From: CAXMQS01 sp964195995
GTDB taxonomy: Bacteria > Actinomycetota > Acidimicrobiia > Spongiisociales > JAOTWH01
Direction of reading: 5' to 3'
DNA length: 40,868 nt
Assembly (NCBI GenBank): GCA_964195995.1
Contig: CAXMQS010000060.1
Span: forward strand, 1 to 40,868
Part shown: positions 7,323-14,506 of the stretch, piece after piece
Layout of the letters: each line of letters starts with the position of its first letter
Position numbering within the stretch: position 1 is the first letter of the stretch
Translations under genes and position numbers: made by a program
Notes under the pieces: generated by a model
Database searches by the model: none
The model's input: only the letters and a program-made list of their open reading frames with translations
Told to the model about the DNA's origin: nothing

Positions 7323-8351
7323 ATGGACGCGCTCCTGTTCACAGACAACGCCTTCTCCTTGCACCTGACCGGCATCGGGCACCCTGAGAGGCCGGAGCGA
7401 CTGGCGGCTTTAGCCGCAGGAGTCAACGCCAGCGCGGCCGACGTCGAGGTGCGAGAACCGCGCCAGGCGACGCGCGACGAGCTGGAACGCGTCCACGATG
7501 CCCACTACATCGATCTGATCGAAAGAGTGTGCGCGGCGGGCGGCGGAGAGCTCGACAGAGACACGGTCGTGGTGGCTGAGTCGTGGCGGGCGGCGCTGCT
7601 GGCGGCAGGTGCCGGACTCACCTCGGTCGATGCCCTGCGCGCCGGGGAGGCTGATCTTGCTGTGTGTGCCGTCCGTCCACCTGGTCATCACGCCCGGACC
7701 GGTCAGGCCATGGGATTCTGTGTGTTCAACAACGCCGCGGTTACGGCGGCCGCCCTGGTCGAGCGGGGAGAACGGGTAGCCATCATCGACTGGGATGTTC
7801 ATCACGGCAACGGAACACAGGAGATGTTCTTCGACTCTCCGGAGGTTCTCTATGTGTCCATCCACGAGTGGGGGCCAGATCCGGTGGTTCCCGAGGTTGC
7901 GTTCTATCCGGGCACCGGGTGGCTCGACGAGGTGGGTTCGGCCGCCGGTCGGGGAACAACGGTCAACATCCCGGTCCCGGCCGCCACCCGCGGCGATCTC
8001 TATCGCCACGCCTTCTCCGATCTGGTCGTCCCCGTCGTTGAGCGTTTCGAACCGGACTGGCTGCTGGTGAGTGCCGGCTTCGACGCCCACATTGCCGACC
8101 CCCTCGCCCACCTCGGCCTCGAAGCAGAGGACTTCTTGGCGATGGCTCACGGTCTCAGAATGCATGCAGGACGCTCAGTTATTTTCGCCGAGGGTGGCTA
8201 CGACCTCGATGCCATAGCTGCATCTATGACCGCAACCGTCAATGGGTTCGGGGGAGAGACCCCCCGTTCCACAACCTCGGAATCACCCGAAACCGCCTGG
8301 CGCCTGGCGCAACAGGCCCGCGAGATGGCGTTTGACTCGGGGGCTCTCTAA
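7323..8351 (+). CDS. Histone-deacetylase-family (class II/AcuC-like) amidohydrolase
   Basis: The 342-residue protein is a zinc-dependent deacetylase of the arginase/HDAC fold. Visible landmarks are GHPERPERL (19-27), RPPGHHA with the catalytic His pair (H122, H123), IDWDVHHGNGTQ supplying zinc ligands D158 and H160, SAGFDAH with D254, and a C-terminal GGYD loop. Bacterial members remove acetyl groups from proteins such as acetyl-CoA synthetase, or from small acetyl-polyamines; the substrate is not predictable here. ATG 7323 gives the family-typical N-terminus; ATG 7305 is possible. The gene is divergent from the GNAT acetyltransferase, so an acetylation/deacetylation pairing is conceivable but unproven. 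Confidence 0.93.
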   Translation: MDALLFTDNAFSLHLTGIGHPERPERLAALAAGVNASAADVEVREPRQATRDELERVHDAHYIDLIERVCAAGGGELDRDTVVVAESWRAALLAAGAGLTSVDALRAGEADLAVCAVRPPGHHARTGQAMGFCVFNNAAVTAAALVERGERVAIIDWDVHHGNGTQEMFFDSPEVLYVSIHEWGPDPVVPEVAFYPGTGWLDEVGSAAGRGTTVNIPVPAATRGDLYRHAFSDLVVPVVERFEPDWLLVSAGFDAHIADPLAHLGLEAEDFLAMAHGLRMHAGRSVIFAEGGYDLDAIAASMTATVNGFGGETPRSTTSESPETAWRLAQQAREMAFDSGAL

Positions 8352-8408
8352 GGGTTCAAGCCCGGTCGATCGGCGGCCGATACTCGCCTTGGCACAAGTG
8401 GAGGTCCC

Positions 8409-9500
8409 TTGCCGGTCGACTCACCAAGTTTAGAAGAGCTTCTCATCAAGCTGATCGCTGTTGACGGCTCCGATCTGCACCTGAAGGTCGGATCGCCGCC
8501 GGTCTTCAGGATCGACGGCTCGCTGACCCTGTCGAACCTTCCCAAGCTCACCGCCGACGACACGCGGCGCTACGCCAGCGAATTGCTCCCAGACCACCTC
8601 AAAGCAACGTTCGAGGAGCATCACGAGGCCGACTTCGCGTTTGGTCGTCAGACTCTCGGACGTTTCCGGGTCAACATCTACCGCCAGCGAGGCTCCGTGA
8701 GTATTGCGATGCGTTCAGTGATGCCGACTTCGAAGAACTTCGCAGAGCTCGGCCTGCCATCGGTTCTCGGTGAATTGGCAAAAGAGAAGCGGGGCCTGGT
8801 CCTGGTGACCGGACCGACCGGCTCCGGCAAATCAACGACTCTCGCGGCCGTCGTCGATGAGATCAACTCCAACCGCCGAGTCAACATCATCACTCTCGAG
8901 GACCCCATCGAGGTGCTGCACCCAGACAAGATGGCCATCGTCAGCCAGCGTGAGGTGGGAGTCGACACGCTCTCGTTCAGCGAAGCGCTGCGCAGGATCC
9001 TGCGCCAGGACCCCGATGTCGTACTCATCGGCGAGATGCGTGACGCCGAGACAGTGGATGCGGCCCTCAAGGCCTCGGAGACCGGCCACCTCGTCCTTTC
9101 GACGTTGCACACCATCGATTCCACGGAGACGGTCAACAGGATCATCGACTTCTTTCCCGCCTATCAGCAGAAGCAGATCAGGCTGCTGCTGGCGAGCTCG
9201 CTGCGCGGGATCGTCAGCCAACGGCTTCTACAGAGAACTGACGGCAATGGGCGGGTGCCGGCGGTCGAGGTCTTCGTCAATACGGAGCGGGCCCACGATC
9301 GGATCATCAATCCGGAAAAGACCCACGAGCTGATCGACGTCATCGCGGACGGGGAGTTCTACGGCATGCAAAGCTTCGACCAGTCGCTGATGGGCCTATA
9401 CGAGCGAGGCGTCGTGAGCTTCGCAGATGCGGTCGGCCACTCGAGCAACCCGGCGGACTTCAAGCTTCGGGTTAAGAACAAGGGCCTGCTGGCGAGCTGA
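8409..9500 (+). CDS. pilT: Type IV pilus retraction ATPase PilT
   Basis: The 363-residue protein is a PilT-type secretion hexameric ATPase that powers pilus retraction. The N-terminal PAS-like domain contains GSDLHLKVGSPPVFRIDG. The core has Walker A GPTGSGKST (135-143), Asp box ITLEDPIE (161-168), Walker B RQDPDVVLIGEMRD (199-212) and His box GHLVLSTLHT (226-235). The start is TTG at 8409, preceded by GGAGG four bases upstream; no better start is near. No pilin, PilB, PilC or PilM genes accompany it, so the rest of the pilus machinery must be elsewhere or this is a solitary ATPase, as in some actinobacteria. Confidence 0.94.
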   Translation: MPVDSPSLEELLIKLIAVDGSDLHLKVGSPPVFRIDGSLTLSNLPKLTADDTRRYASELLPDHLKATFEEHHEADFAFGRQTLGRFRVNIYRQRGSVSIAMRSVMPTSKNFAELGLPSVLGELAKEKRGLVLVTGPTGSGKSTTLAAVVDEINSNRRVNIITLEDPIEVLHPDKMAIVSQREVGVDTLSFSEALRRILRQDPDVVLIGEMRDAETVDAALKASETGHLVLSTLHTIDSTETVNRIIDFFPAYQQKQIRLLLASSLRGIVSQRLLQRTDGNGRVPAVEVFVNTERAHDRIINPEKTHELIDVIADGEFYGMQSFDQSLMGLYERGVVSFADAVGHSSNPADFKLRVKNKGLLAS

Positions 9501-9575
9501 GCCATCACTCTGCCTCACCGCAGGGCTCATCGACCCGTCGTTCCCACAAGCAGCGCGAGAAGTAAGCTCGCCGCC

Positions 9576-10952
9576 ATGATCCCTGAACGGCTGGAAGAGA
9601 TTCTCCGCGCCGACGCTCCGTCGGCCGTCCTGTCGGGACTGTTCACCGCCGCCGGTAAGGAGCTTTACCTGGTCGGTGGGAGCGTGCGCGACCTTATGCT
9701 CGGCGTGCCTCACGGGGATCTTGATTTCGCCACCGACGCCTTGCCGGAAGAGACCATCAACATCGTCGGTGAGTGGGCCAGCGACGTTGTCACTATCGGT
9801 GCCGAGTTCGGCACGGTCGGCGTCGTGAAGGCTGGCGATATGCATGAGATAACCACCTTCCGGTCCGAGGTGTATCGCGGCGACAGTAGGAAGCCTGCGG
9901 TCAGCTACTCAGACAACATCGTGGAGGACCTTTCCCGGCGTGACTTCACCGTCAACGCCATGGCCCTGCGCCTGCCAGATCCTGAGATGATCGACCCACA
10001 CGGTGGGCTGGCGGATCTGGCAGAGGGCACGCTGCGCACTCCACTCGAGCCCGAGATCTCTTTCGGAGACGACCCGCTTCGCATGTTGCGCATGTACCGC
10101 TTCGTATCGCAGTTGGGGTTCCAGCCGGACCCGGCAGCGGTGGAGGCCGTTGGCGAGATGCATGGTCGACTCGACATCATCAGCGCCGAGCGGGTGCGGG
10201 ACGAACTGGCTCGACTACTGAAGGGCGAACATGTCGCGGACGGACTTCGTGGTCTTGTCGACTCCGGTTTGGCCGATCAGTTCCTCCCGGAGTTCACCGC
10301 GCTGGCCTTGTCGCAAGACCCCGTCCACCACCACAAAGATGTCCTCGCTCACACCATCGCTGTTGTCGAGAAGTGCCCGCCGCAGCTGACGCTGCGCTTG
10401 GCGGCACTGCTACACGACATCGGTAAGCCAGACACCCGGAGCTACGAAGGGCGCCGCGTGACGTTCCATCATCACGAGGTCGTTGGGTCGCGCATGGCAC
10501 GCGACAGGCTGCGCGCCCTGCGGTTTCCCAAGGCGGTGGTTTCCGACGTGTCGCGTCTGGTCTACCTCCATATGCGACCGCACACGTACGCCCTCGGATG
10601 GACCGATCGAGCGGTGCGTCGCTACGTGCGGGACGCCGGCCACCTTCTGGAAGACCTCAACTACCTGGTCCGCTGCGATGTCACGACGGCTAACGAGAAG
10701 CGGGCCCGCCAGATTTCGAAACGCATCGACGAGCTCGAGGAGCGGATTATCGCTTTGCGTCAAACGGAAGAACTGGACGCGCTGCGGCCCCCCATCGACG
10801 GCAACGACGTCATGCGGTACCTCGATATCGACGCCGGGCCTGTCGTCGGTGAGGCGATGACGATGCTCATGGAACATCGTCTTGATCACGGCCCCTACCT
10901 ACCCGAGGACGCCTACAAGCTGCTGGACGCCTGGTGGCAGGAGCGGGCCTAG
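9576..10952 (+). CDS. pcnA: CCA tRNA nucleotidyltransferase with HD domain
   Basis: The 458-residue protein adds the 3' CCA end to tRNA. The nucleotidyltransferase head shows LVGGSVRDLMLG (32-43) and the metal-binding DLD (48-50), RRDFTVNAMAL (121-131) follows, then the neck with DPLRMLRMYRF (166-176). A C-terminal HD phosphohydrolase domain has ALLHDIGKPDT (277-287). This domain order matches mycobacterial PcnA (Rv3907c), which lies near sigM and trxB in that genome too. An essential CCA-adding role would fit the tRNA remnant at 26.4 kb, which lacks encoded CCA. Its TAG stop shares the palindrome CTAG with the stop of the convergent hemolysin III gene. Confidence 0.95.
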   Translation: MIPERLEEILRADAPSAVLSGLFTAAGKELYLVGGSVRDLMLGVPHGDLDFATDALPEETINIVGEWASDVVTIGAEFGTVGVVKAGDMHEITTFRSEVYRGDSRKPAVSYSDNIVEDLSRRDFTVNAMALRLPDPEMIDPHGGLADLAEGTLRTPLEPEISFGDDPLRMLRMYRFVSQLGFQPDPAAVEAVGEMHGRLDIISAERVRDELARLLKGEHVADGLRGLVDSGLADQFLPEFTALALSQDPVHHHKDVLAHTIAVVEKCPPQLTLRLAALLHDIGKPDTRSYEGRRVTFHHHEVVGSRMARDRLRALRFPKAVVSDVSRLVYLHMRPHTYALGWTDRAVRRYVRDAGHLLEDLNYLVRCDVTTANEKRARQISKRIDELEERIIALRQTEELDALRPPIDGNDVMRYLDIDAGPVVGEAMTMLMEHRLDHGPYLPEDAYKLLDAWWQERA

Positions 10953-11614
10953 CCGGCGGCCAGGGGGGCGACGTAGCGCACGACCACGACGAAGTGGAGA
11001 GCGCTGGCCGCTACCACCATCACGTGGAACACTTCGTGTGAGGAGAACACTCTTGGCCACAGCCGGGGTCGGCCGGTGACCATGATGATGGTGCCGATCG
11101 TGTACAGCAGGCCGCCAAGCACCATGATGCCGAACCCTGTCGACCCCAGGGCGTCGGCCATCGGCTTGGCGACGGTGATACCGAGCCAACCCATGGTCAG
11201 CAACAAGATGATTGACAGCCGCTGTGTTGTGGAAGGGAAGAAGACGTTGTGGGTGATGCCCCACACGCCGATGAACCACACCAGGGCCAGCGTCACCCAC
11301 TTCGGCCAGCCATCGAGCGCGATACCGGCTATAGCTGTGTAGCTCCCGGCGATGAGCACGAAGATGGCCGAGTGATCGAGCCGCTGCATGATCCCCTTAG
11401 AGCGCTCGGCCCACGGCACCGAGTGATAGAGGGCACTGACGGTGAATAGGAACACCAGAGCAACGCCGAACGACGCCATCGCGATCCGCGGCAGGACACC
11501 CGATCCGACGAACATCAACACGACTATCCCACCGAGTGATGCCACAGCGGCCGAACCGTGGAGGAATCCGCGCACAGGATTCAGCATTGGGCCCAGGGTC
11601 ACGCGGTCGTCCAT
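10949..11614 (-). CDS. Hemolysin III / PAQR-family membrane protein
   Basis: The protein has 221 residues and about seven hydrophobic helices. Three PAQR/HlyIII landmarks are present: SALYHSVPW near residue 60, LDHSAIFVLIAGSYT near residue 79, and SSHEVFHVMVV near residue 190, supplying the conserved Ser/His/Asp residues thought to bind zinc. The biochemical role of bacterial HlyIII proteins is unsettled; a membrane hydrolase or ceramidase-like activity has been proposed for the superfamily. It is divergent from the cis-prenyltransferase gene, and this same pair (Rv1085c/Rv1086) occurs in mycobacteria, which supports both calls. Confidence 0.9.
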   Translation of the reverse strand: MDDRVTLGPMLNPVRGFLHGSAAVASLGGIVVLMFVGSGVLPRIAMASFGVALVFLFTVSALYHSVPWAERSKGIMQRLDHSAIFVLIAGSYTAIAGIALDGWPKWVTLALVWFIGVWGITHNVFFPSTTQRLSIILLLTMGWLGITVAKPMADALGSTGFGIMVLGGLLYTIGTIIMVTGRPRLWPRVFSSHEVFHVMVVAASALHFVVVVRYVAPLAAG

Positions 11615-11725
11615 CCGACGAGCCTAGGCAGGCTCGCTCCTGGTAGCGGTGCCACCCAGTCCGCGGGCACACTTGCCGCGGGCACACCTCGAAGCTGTGA
11701 TAGGCGTCCCCGTTACCATCGCTCC

Positions 11726-12511
11726 GTGAAGCTTCGGCACTGGATCTTGCAGCCCATCTACGGTCTCTACGGTGACAGGCTTGCCAGGAAGCTGGCACCG
11801 GATCGGCTGCCGCGCCACATAGGTGTGATCCTCGACGGCCATCGCCGCTTCGCTCGATCCGAGGGTCTTACTGACTACACCGACGGGTATCGCGTCGGCA
11901 TGTCCAAGCTGCTGGAGTTCCTGGGGTGGACCGCGCAGACGGGGACTCCTGCAGTAACCCTGTGGGTTCTCTCGAAGGAGAATCTGGCGAGGCCCTCCGC
12001 CGAGTTGGAGCCCTACTTCGAGGTCCTCGGCCAGCTGTTCACCGAGGAGCTCGGCGACCGGGCGAAGGAGCTCGACATGTCGGTGAATGTGATCGGGAGC
12101 ATCGACCTGCTGCCGGTTCCTCTGGCCGAAGCTGCCAAGGGTCTTGAGGGGGCCAACCCCAACGGGAGCCGCCGTCTCACCATCGCCCTTGCGTACGGTG
12201 GTCGCCAGGAAATCGTCGACGCGGTTAGAGATCTGGTCGGCGAACTGGTCGCCGAAGGCGTGCCCTCGGCGGAGATGCCGGAGAGAGTCGACGCCGATGC
12301 CATCGCCGCCAACCTCTATACGACCGATCTCCCTGATCCGGACCTCGTCATCCGGACATCGGGGGAGTCTCGGTTGTCTGGATTCCTGTTGTGGCAGTCC
12401 GCCTACGCCGAATACAGCTTCATCGACGTGTTCTGGCCGGCATTCCGTCGTGTCGACTATCTGCGAGCTCTGCGCGACTTCACGCGAAGAGAGCGTCGCT
12501 TCGGCCGCTGA
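11726..12511 (+). CDS. Short-chain cis-prenyltransferase (Z-isoprenyl diphosphate synthase family)
   Basis: The 261-residue protein belongs to the undecaprenyl-diphosphate synthase family and is most like the mycobacterial Z,E-farnesyl diphosphate synthase Rv1086, judging by LPRHIGVILDG near the N-terminus, GYRVGMSKLLEFLGW, and a C-terminal RTSGESRLSGFLLWQSAYAE with WPAFRRVDYLRALRDF. Members condense isopentenyl diphosphate with Z geometry, making precursors of polyprenyl lipid carriers. The catalytic Asp is D37, but the invariant Asn of the DGN motif is His39 (DGHRRFARSEG). I chose GTG 11726, which gives the expected N-terminus MKLRHWILQPIYGLYG; there is no Shine-Dalgarno, so a leaderless message is possible. 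The longer upstream frame has no family similarity. Confidence 0.9.
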   Translation: MKLRHWILQPIYGLYGDRLARKLAPDRLPRHIGVILDGHRRFARSEGLTDYTDGYRVGMSKLLEFLGWTAQTGTPAVTLWVLSKENLARPSAELEPYFEVLGQLFTEELGDRAKELDMSVNVIGSIDLLPVPLAEAAKGLEGANPNGSRRLTIALAYGGRQEIVDAVRDLVGELVAEGVPSAEMPERVDADAIAANLYTTDLPDPDLVIRTSGESRLSGFLLWQSAYAEYSFIDVFWPAFRRVDYLRALRDFTRRERRFGR

Positions 12512-12514
12512 GCG

Positions 12515-12580
12515 TCAATGCTGGTTATCGTCGTTGTGGTGGTGGTGTGAGCCCGAACTGGACCCGTCCTTGCCGCGTCA
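12515..12580 (-). other. In-frame extension past TGA with His-rich tail: candidate Sec codon context
   Basis: Beyond the TGA at 12578-12580 the same frame stays open for 20 codons, RGKDGSSSGS then HHHHNDDNQH, and ends at a TGA only 3 bp from the stop of the convergent prenyltransferase gene. This tight packing and the metal-binding-like tail hint that the extension is translated. The residue after C46 would be Sec47. Without readthrough this would be a 66-bp spacer with no other feature. An open run of 20 codons can occur by chance in GC-rich DNA, so this is only a candidate. Confidence 0.35.
12549..12565 (-). promoter_or_regulatory. Candidate bacterial SECIS hairpin
   Basis: On the minus strand GGGTCC (12565-12560) pairs with GGGCTC (12554-12549), six pairs including two G-U, closing a 5-nt loop AGTTC. 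The loop begins 19 nt after the TGA and has G at its second position, which satisfies the commonly used bacterial SECIS rules (loop 16-37 nt from the UGA, G in the first two loop bases). The stem is short, so chance is possible. Confidence 0.3.
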
Positions 12581-12718
12581 ACAGCCAGGTTCCCCGTGGT
12601 TGCCACAGCACGACGAGAGCGTGATCGCCTTCTTGGTGTTGTTCTTCAACACCATGCCGACCTTGGTCAGTAGGGGTTCGTCGCTGTCTTTCCAGTTGCC
12701 GATGAACGGAATGTGCAT
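12578..12718 (-). CDS. Cys-rich small protein ending CCGNHGEPGC (46 aa; possible Sec readthrough)
   Basis: A short frame reads MHIPFIGNWKDSDEPLLTKV, then GMVLKNNTKKAITLSS, then CCGNHGEPGC before TGA. TAGGG seven bases upstream of the ATG could serve as ribosome-binding site. Cysteines 37, 38 and 46 in a Gly/Pro-rich tail suggest metal binding or a processed peptide. From memory I believe short actinobacterial and Chloroflexi proteins with a similar CCGNxGEPGC ending exist, but I could not check this. The TGA is followed in frame by 20 sense codons (see the separate entry), so the true product may be 67 residues with selenocysteine at position 47. It follows the phosphatase gene on the same strand after a 105-bp gap. 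Function unknown. Confidence 0.6.
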   Translation of the reverse strand: MHIPFIGNWKDSDEPLLTKVGMVLKNNTKKAITLSSCCGNHGEPGC

Positions 12719-12773
12719 GTTGCGACCCTACCGGAGCTGCGGGCTCCAAAGTGCCGGCCCGAGGCCCAAAGCC

Positions 12774-12790
12774 GGCGACCGCAGGTCGCC
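12774..12790 (-). terminator. Hairpin between phosphatase and small Cys-rich gene
   Basis: A perfect 7-bp stem GGCGACC / GGTCGCC with a 3-nt loop lies downstream of the minus-strand phosphatase gene. Only a short T run follows on the minus strand, so it may be a weak terminator or an attenuating structure ahead of the small Cys-rich gene. Confidence 0.4.
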
Positions 12791-12823
12791 ATAGGTCATA
12801 GCGCCGAGTGTCGCGAGGCTTCA

Positions 12824-13510
12824 CTAACGGGTTCGCATGTCCTCGGGAAGGTGCTCGCGGTCGTTGAAGGTGCGCATGCTCAGGATGTGACCGCCGCCGA
12901 GGCCCACGGCCACGAGCGATGCGATCGAAGCGTGGCCGAGCACAAAGCGTTCCCACTCCCACGGCGTTGCTTCGGCACCCAACAGGTAGGCGAGCGCCAC
13001 GGCATTGGTGCCTCCGTGAGCTACCAGCAAAAGTCTCTCGTCGGGAGGATCCATTTCCCATAGCTGTGTGGGGTCGGTCGAGTCGCGGGTGACGCCGTGC
13101 GACTTGAGGATCCCATCGACGGTCGTTGTGATCCGGTTGTGGAAGTCTCGAAAGCTCTCTCCACCGTCGATGCCCTCCCACCAATCGGTTGGTGGGCGTT
13201 GATACGACTCGTTGAAGATCTGTTGGACGGTGGCTTCGGGGGTGTCGGACCAGTCGGGCATCATGATCTCCGTGAGACCATCGAAAGTCTCAATGTCCAT
13301 TCCGAGTGCCGCGGCCACCGGCTCCGCCGTTTGTTGCGATCGCAGCGCGCTTGAGACCAGCAGACCGGTGAACTTGGTGTTCAGGGAAGCGAGGCGATCG
13401 GCCAGCAGCTGCGCCTGGCGATGCCCGAGCTCGGTTAGATAGGGATCTCGCTTGGTCAAGCCGTCAACGGCCCAAGCCGGCTGCGCATGTCTCACGAACC
13501 ACAATTCCAT
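12824..13510 (-). CDS. Histidine phosphatase family protein (phosphoglycerate-mutase-like)
   Basis: The protein has 228 residues. The catalytic phospho-accepting motif RHAQ is at residues 7-10 (variant of RHGE/RHGQ), LVSSALRSQQTAEPVA near residue 52 carries the conserved Arg, a Glu-rich central region has DGLTEIMMPDW, and the second catalytic His is in LLLVAHGGTN near residue 166. The family removes phosphate from varied small molecules or proteins; the substrate is not apparent. No partner gene suggests a pathway. A long open frame in another reading of the same strand is a shadow. Confidence 0.92.
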   Translation of the reverse strand: MELWFVRHAQPAWAVDGLTKRDPYLTELGHRQAQLLADRLASLNTKFTGLLVSSALRSQQTAEPVAAALGMDIETFDGLTEIMMPDWSDTPEATVQQIFNESYQRPPTDWWEGIDGGESFRDFHNRITTTVDGILKSHGVTRDSTDPTQLWEMDPPDERLLLVAHGGTNAVALAYLLGAEATPWEWERFVLGHASIASLVAVGLGGGHILSMRTFNDREHLPEDMRTR

Positions 13511-13577
13511 GGCCGCGGAGGCTATCGGGCGCTCGCTCCCGGCGTGTCGGGGGCGGTATCAAAACTGCCTTAGAAAG

Positions 13578-13609
13578 ACCGAAAGGCCGCCTACTGGCGG
13601 CCCCTCGGT
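13578..13609 (-). terminator. Terminator-like hairpin on minus strand
   Basis: ACCGA / TCGGT outer and GGCCGCC / GGCGGCC inner stems (5 and 7 bp, 2-nt internal loop, 4-nt apical loop TACT) are followed on the minus strand by CTTTCT. This resembles a factor-independent terminator, but no annotated minus-strand gene ends just upstream of it. Confidence 0.55.
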
Positions 13610-13759
13610 ACGGGCGAAGACGGGAGGAAGGATTCCGTCTACAGATTGATATCGACCGCGGTGCGCGCGAACTGAAGGAGTTTCTCGAGTATCTCTAGAT
13701 TTCTTTCGAAGGTAACTAGTCACGTCCGAAAGGGCGTTGAGCGTCGACCCCCTCGCTCG

Positions 13760-13844
13760 GCTGTCGCCCCTGGCTACCGTCGACTCCCTTCAACTCCTCC
13801 AACCTCGCTGTCGCCTCCGGCACCGTCGACTCCTTTCGAGTCCT
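13760..13844. repeat. Imperfect direct repeat, ~39 bp, period 47 bp
   Basis: Two copies beginning GCTGTCGC and sharing ACCGTCGACTCC are found at 13760 and 13807, about 80% alike by eye. The flanks add further GTCGAC/GTCGAG words up to about 13880. The block is non-coding and looks like decayed or low-complexity intergenic sequence. Confidence 0.6.
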
Positions 13845-13918
13845 ACTCGGACTCGACGAGCTTCTCCGTCGAGTCGTCCTTCGCACGACGCTGCCTGCTA
13901 CCTCGCTGCGCTCAGCCA

Positions 13919-13938
13919 CCTCCCCCTGGAGGGGGAGG
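13919..13938. repeat. GC-rich palindrome CCTCCCCC-TGGA-GGGGGAGG
   Basis: An 8-bp perfect stem with a 4-nt loop ends 16 bp before the next start codon. Its right arm supplies the only Shine-Dalgarno-like sequence (GGAGGA) ahead of that gene, so folding could mask the site. It resembles dispersed intergenic palindromes seen in many GC-rich genomes. Confidence 0.65.
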
Positions 13939-13954
13939 ATTACTCTGCCTATTC

Positions 13955-14506
13955 ATGCGTGTTCTTGTAGAGCGGTCTCGAGTTCGTCCGGCGGTGGCGG
14001 CGGCGGTCGGCATCATCGCGCTGGTGGCAGCACTCGATGTAGCTGTTCTGGGATGGGTGTATCCGGAGGCCGAGACGAATGCGGAAACGGGTGAGTACAC
14101 ATTCGACGGCAAGGCGGAGCGCCGAGGTGATGTCGGGTGGGGCATCTTCTTGGGCCTTGGCGGCGGCGCCATGGCGGTGTGGGGGATTCGGGGGCTGAGC
14201 CACCACCGACGCTTGTTGGCCGCCGACGACGAACGACTGGTTGTTGCGATCGGACCGCCTGGCGAGGAGATGTGGTCGGTTGGCTGGAACGAGGTGTTCG
14301 CCATCAAGTCGGCGGTCGATGACGATGAAACCGGTCGGGTATCGGTCCTCGATATCGAGCTCGCCGGAGACGCCCTGGCGCCAGCCGATCCGCGCGGTGC
14401 CCGGGTGGTGGGCGACCACGTCCTCGTAGACGCCGAGGACTGGAAGCCTCCGCTAGACGAGGTGGTAGGTCGACTCCAGGTGCTCCTCGACCGGGCCCGG
14501 GCGTGA
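13955..14506 (+). CDS. Two-TM membrane protein of unknown function
   Basis: The protein has 183 residues with a short basic N-terminus, one hydrophobic segment at about 13-35, an outward loop (PEAETNAETGEYTFDGKAERRGD), a second hydrophobic segment at about 62-80 (GIFLGLGGGAMAVWGIRGL), and a soluble C-terminal domain (about 85-183) that looks like a small PH-like beta domain (ERLVVAIGPPGEEMWSVGWNEVFAIKS). I do not recognise the family. Its TGA overlaps the GTG of the endonuclease IV gene by 4 bp, so the two are co-translated, but no functional link to DNA repair is evident. The start has only a distant GGAGGA, within the palindrome at 13919-13938. Confidence 0.7.
   Translation: MRVLVERSRVRPAVAAAVGIIALVAALDVAVLGWVYPEAETNAETGEYTFDGKAERRGDVGWGIFLGLGGGAMAVWGIRGLSHHRRLLAADDERLVVAIGPPGEEMWSVGWNEVFAIKSAVDDDETGRVSVLDIELAGDALAPADPRGARVVGDHVLVDAEDWKPPLDEVVGRLQVLLDRARA

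Larger units (their letters stand above)
13511..13954. other. Gene-free 444-bp gap with hairpins and degenerate repeats
   Basis: No convincing gene is seen here. The left part holds a minus-strand terminator-like hairpin, the centre an imperfect 39-bp direct repeat and many GTCGA words, and the right end a GC-rich palindrome just before the next gene. A minus-strand reading near 13640-13720 gives FERNLEILEKLLQFARTA, which looks protein-like but has no start codon. The Ser/Arg-rich frames in the repeat part are not convincing coding sequence. Confidence 0.6.

Noticed and set aside
12525..13184. 219-codon minus-strand open frame overlapping the phosphatase gene
   Set aside because: It is rich in Arg and His with no family motif, and lies in a shadow frame of the clear histidine phosphatase and the Cys-rich small gene.
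13716..13919. 67-codon Ser/Arg-rich minus-strand frame in the repeat block
   Set aside because: Low complexity generated by GTCGA repeats; no ribosome-binding site and no family similarity.
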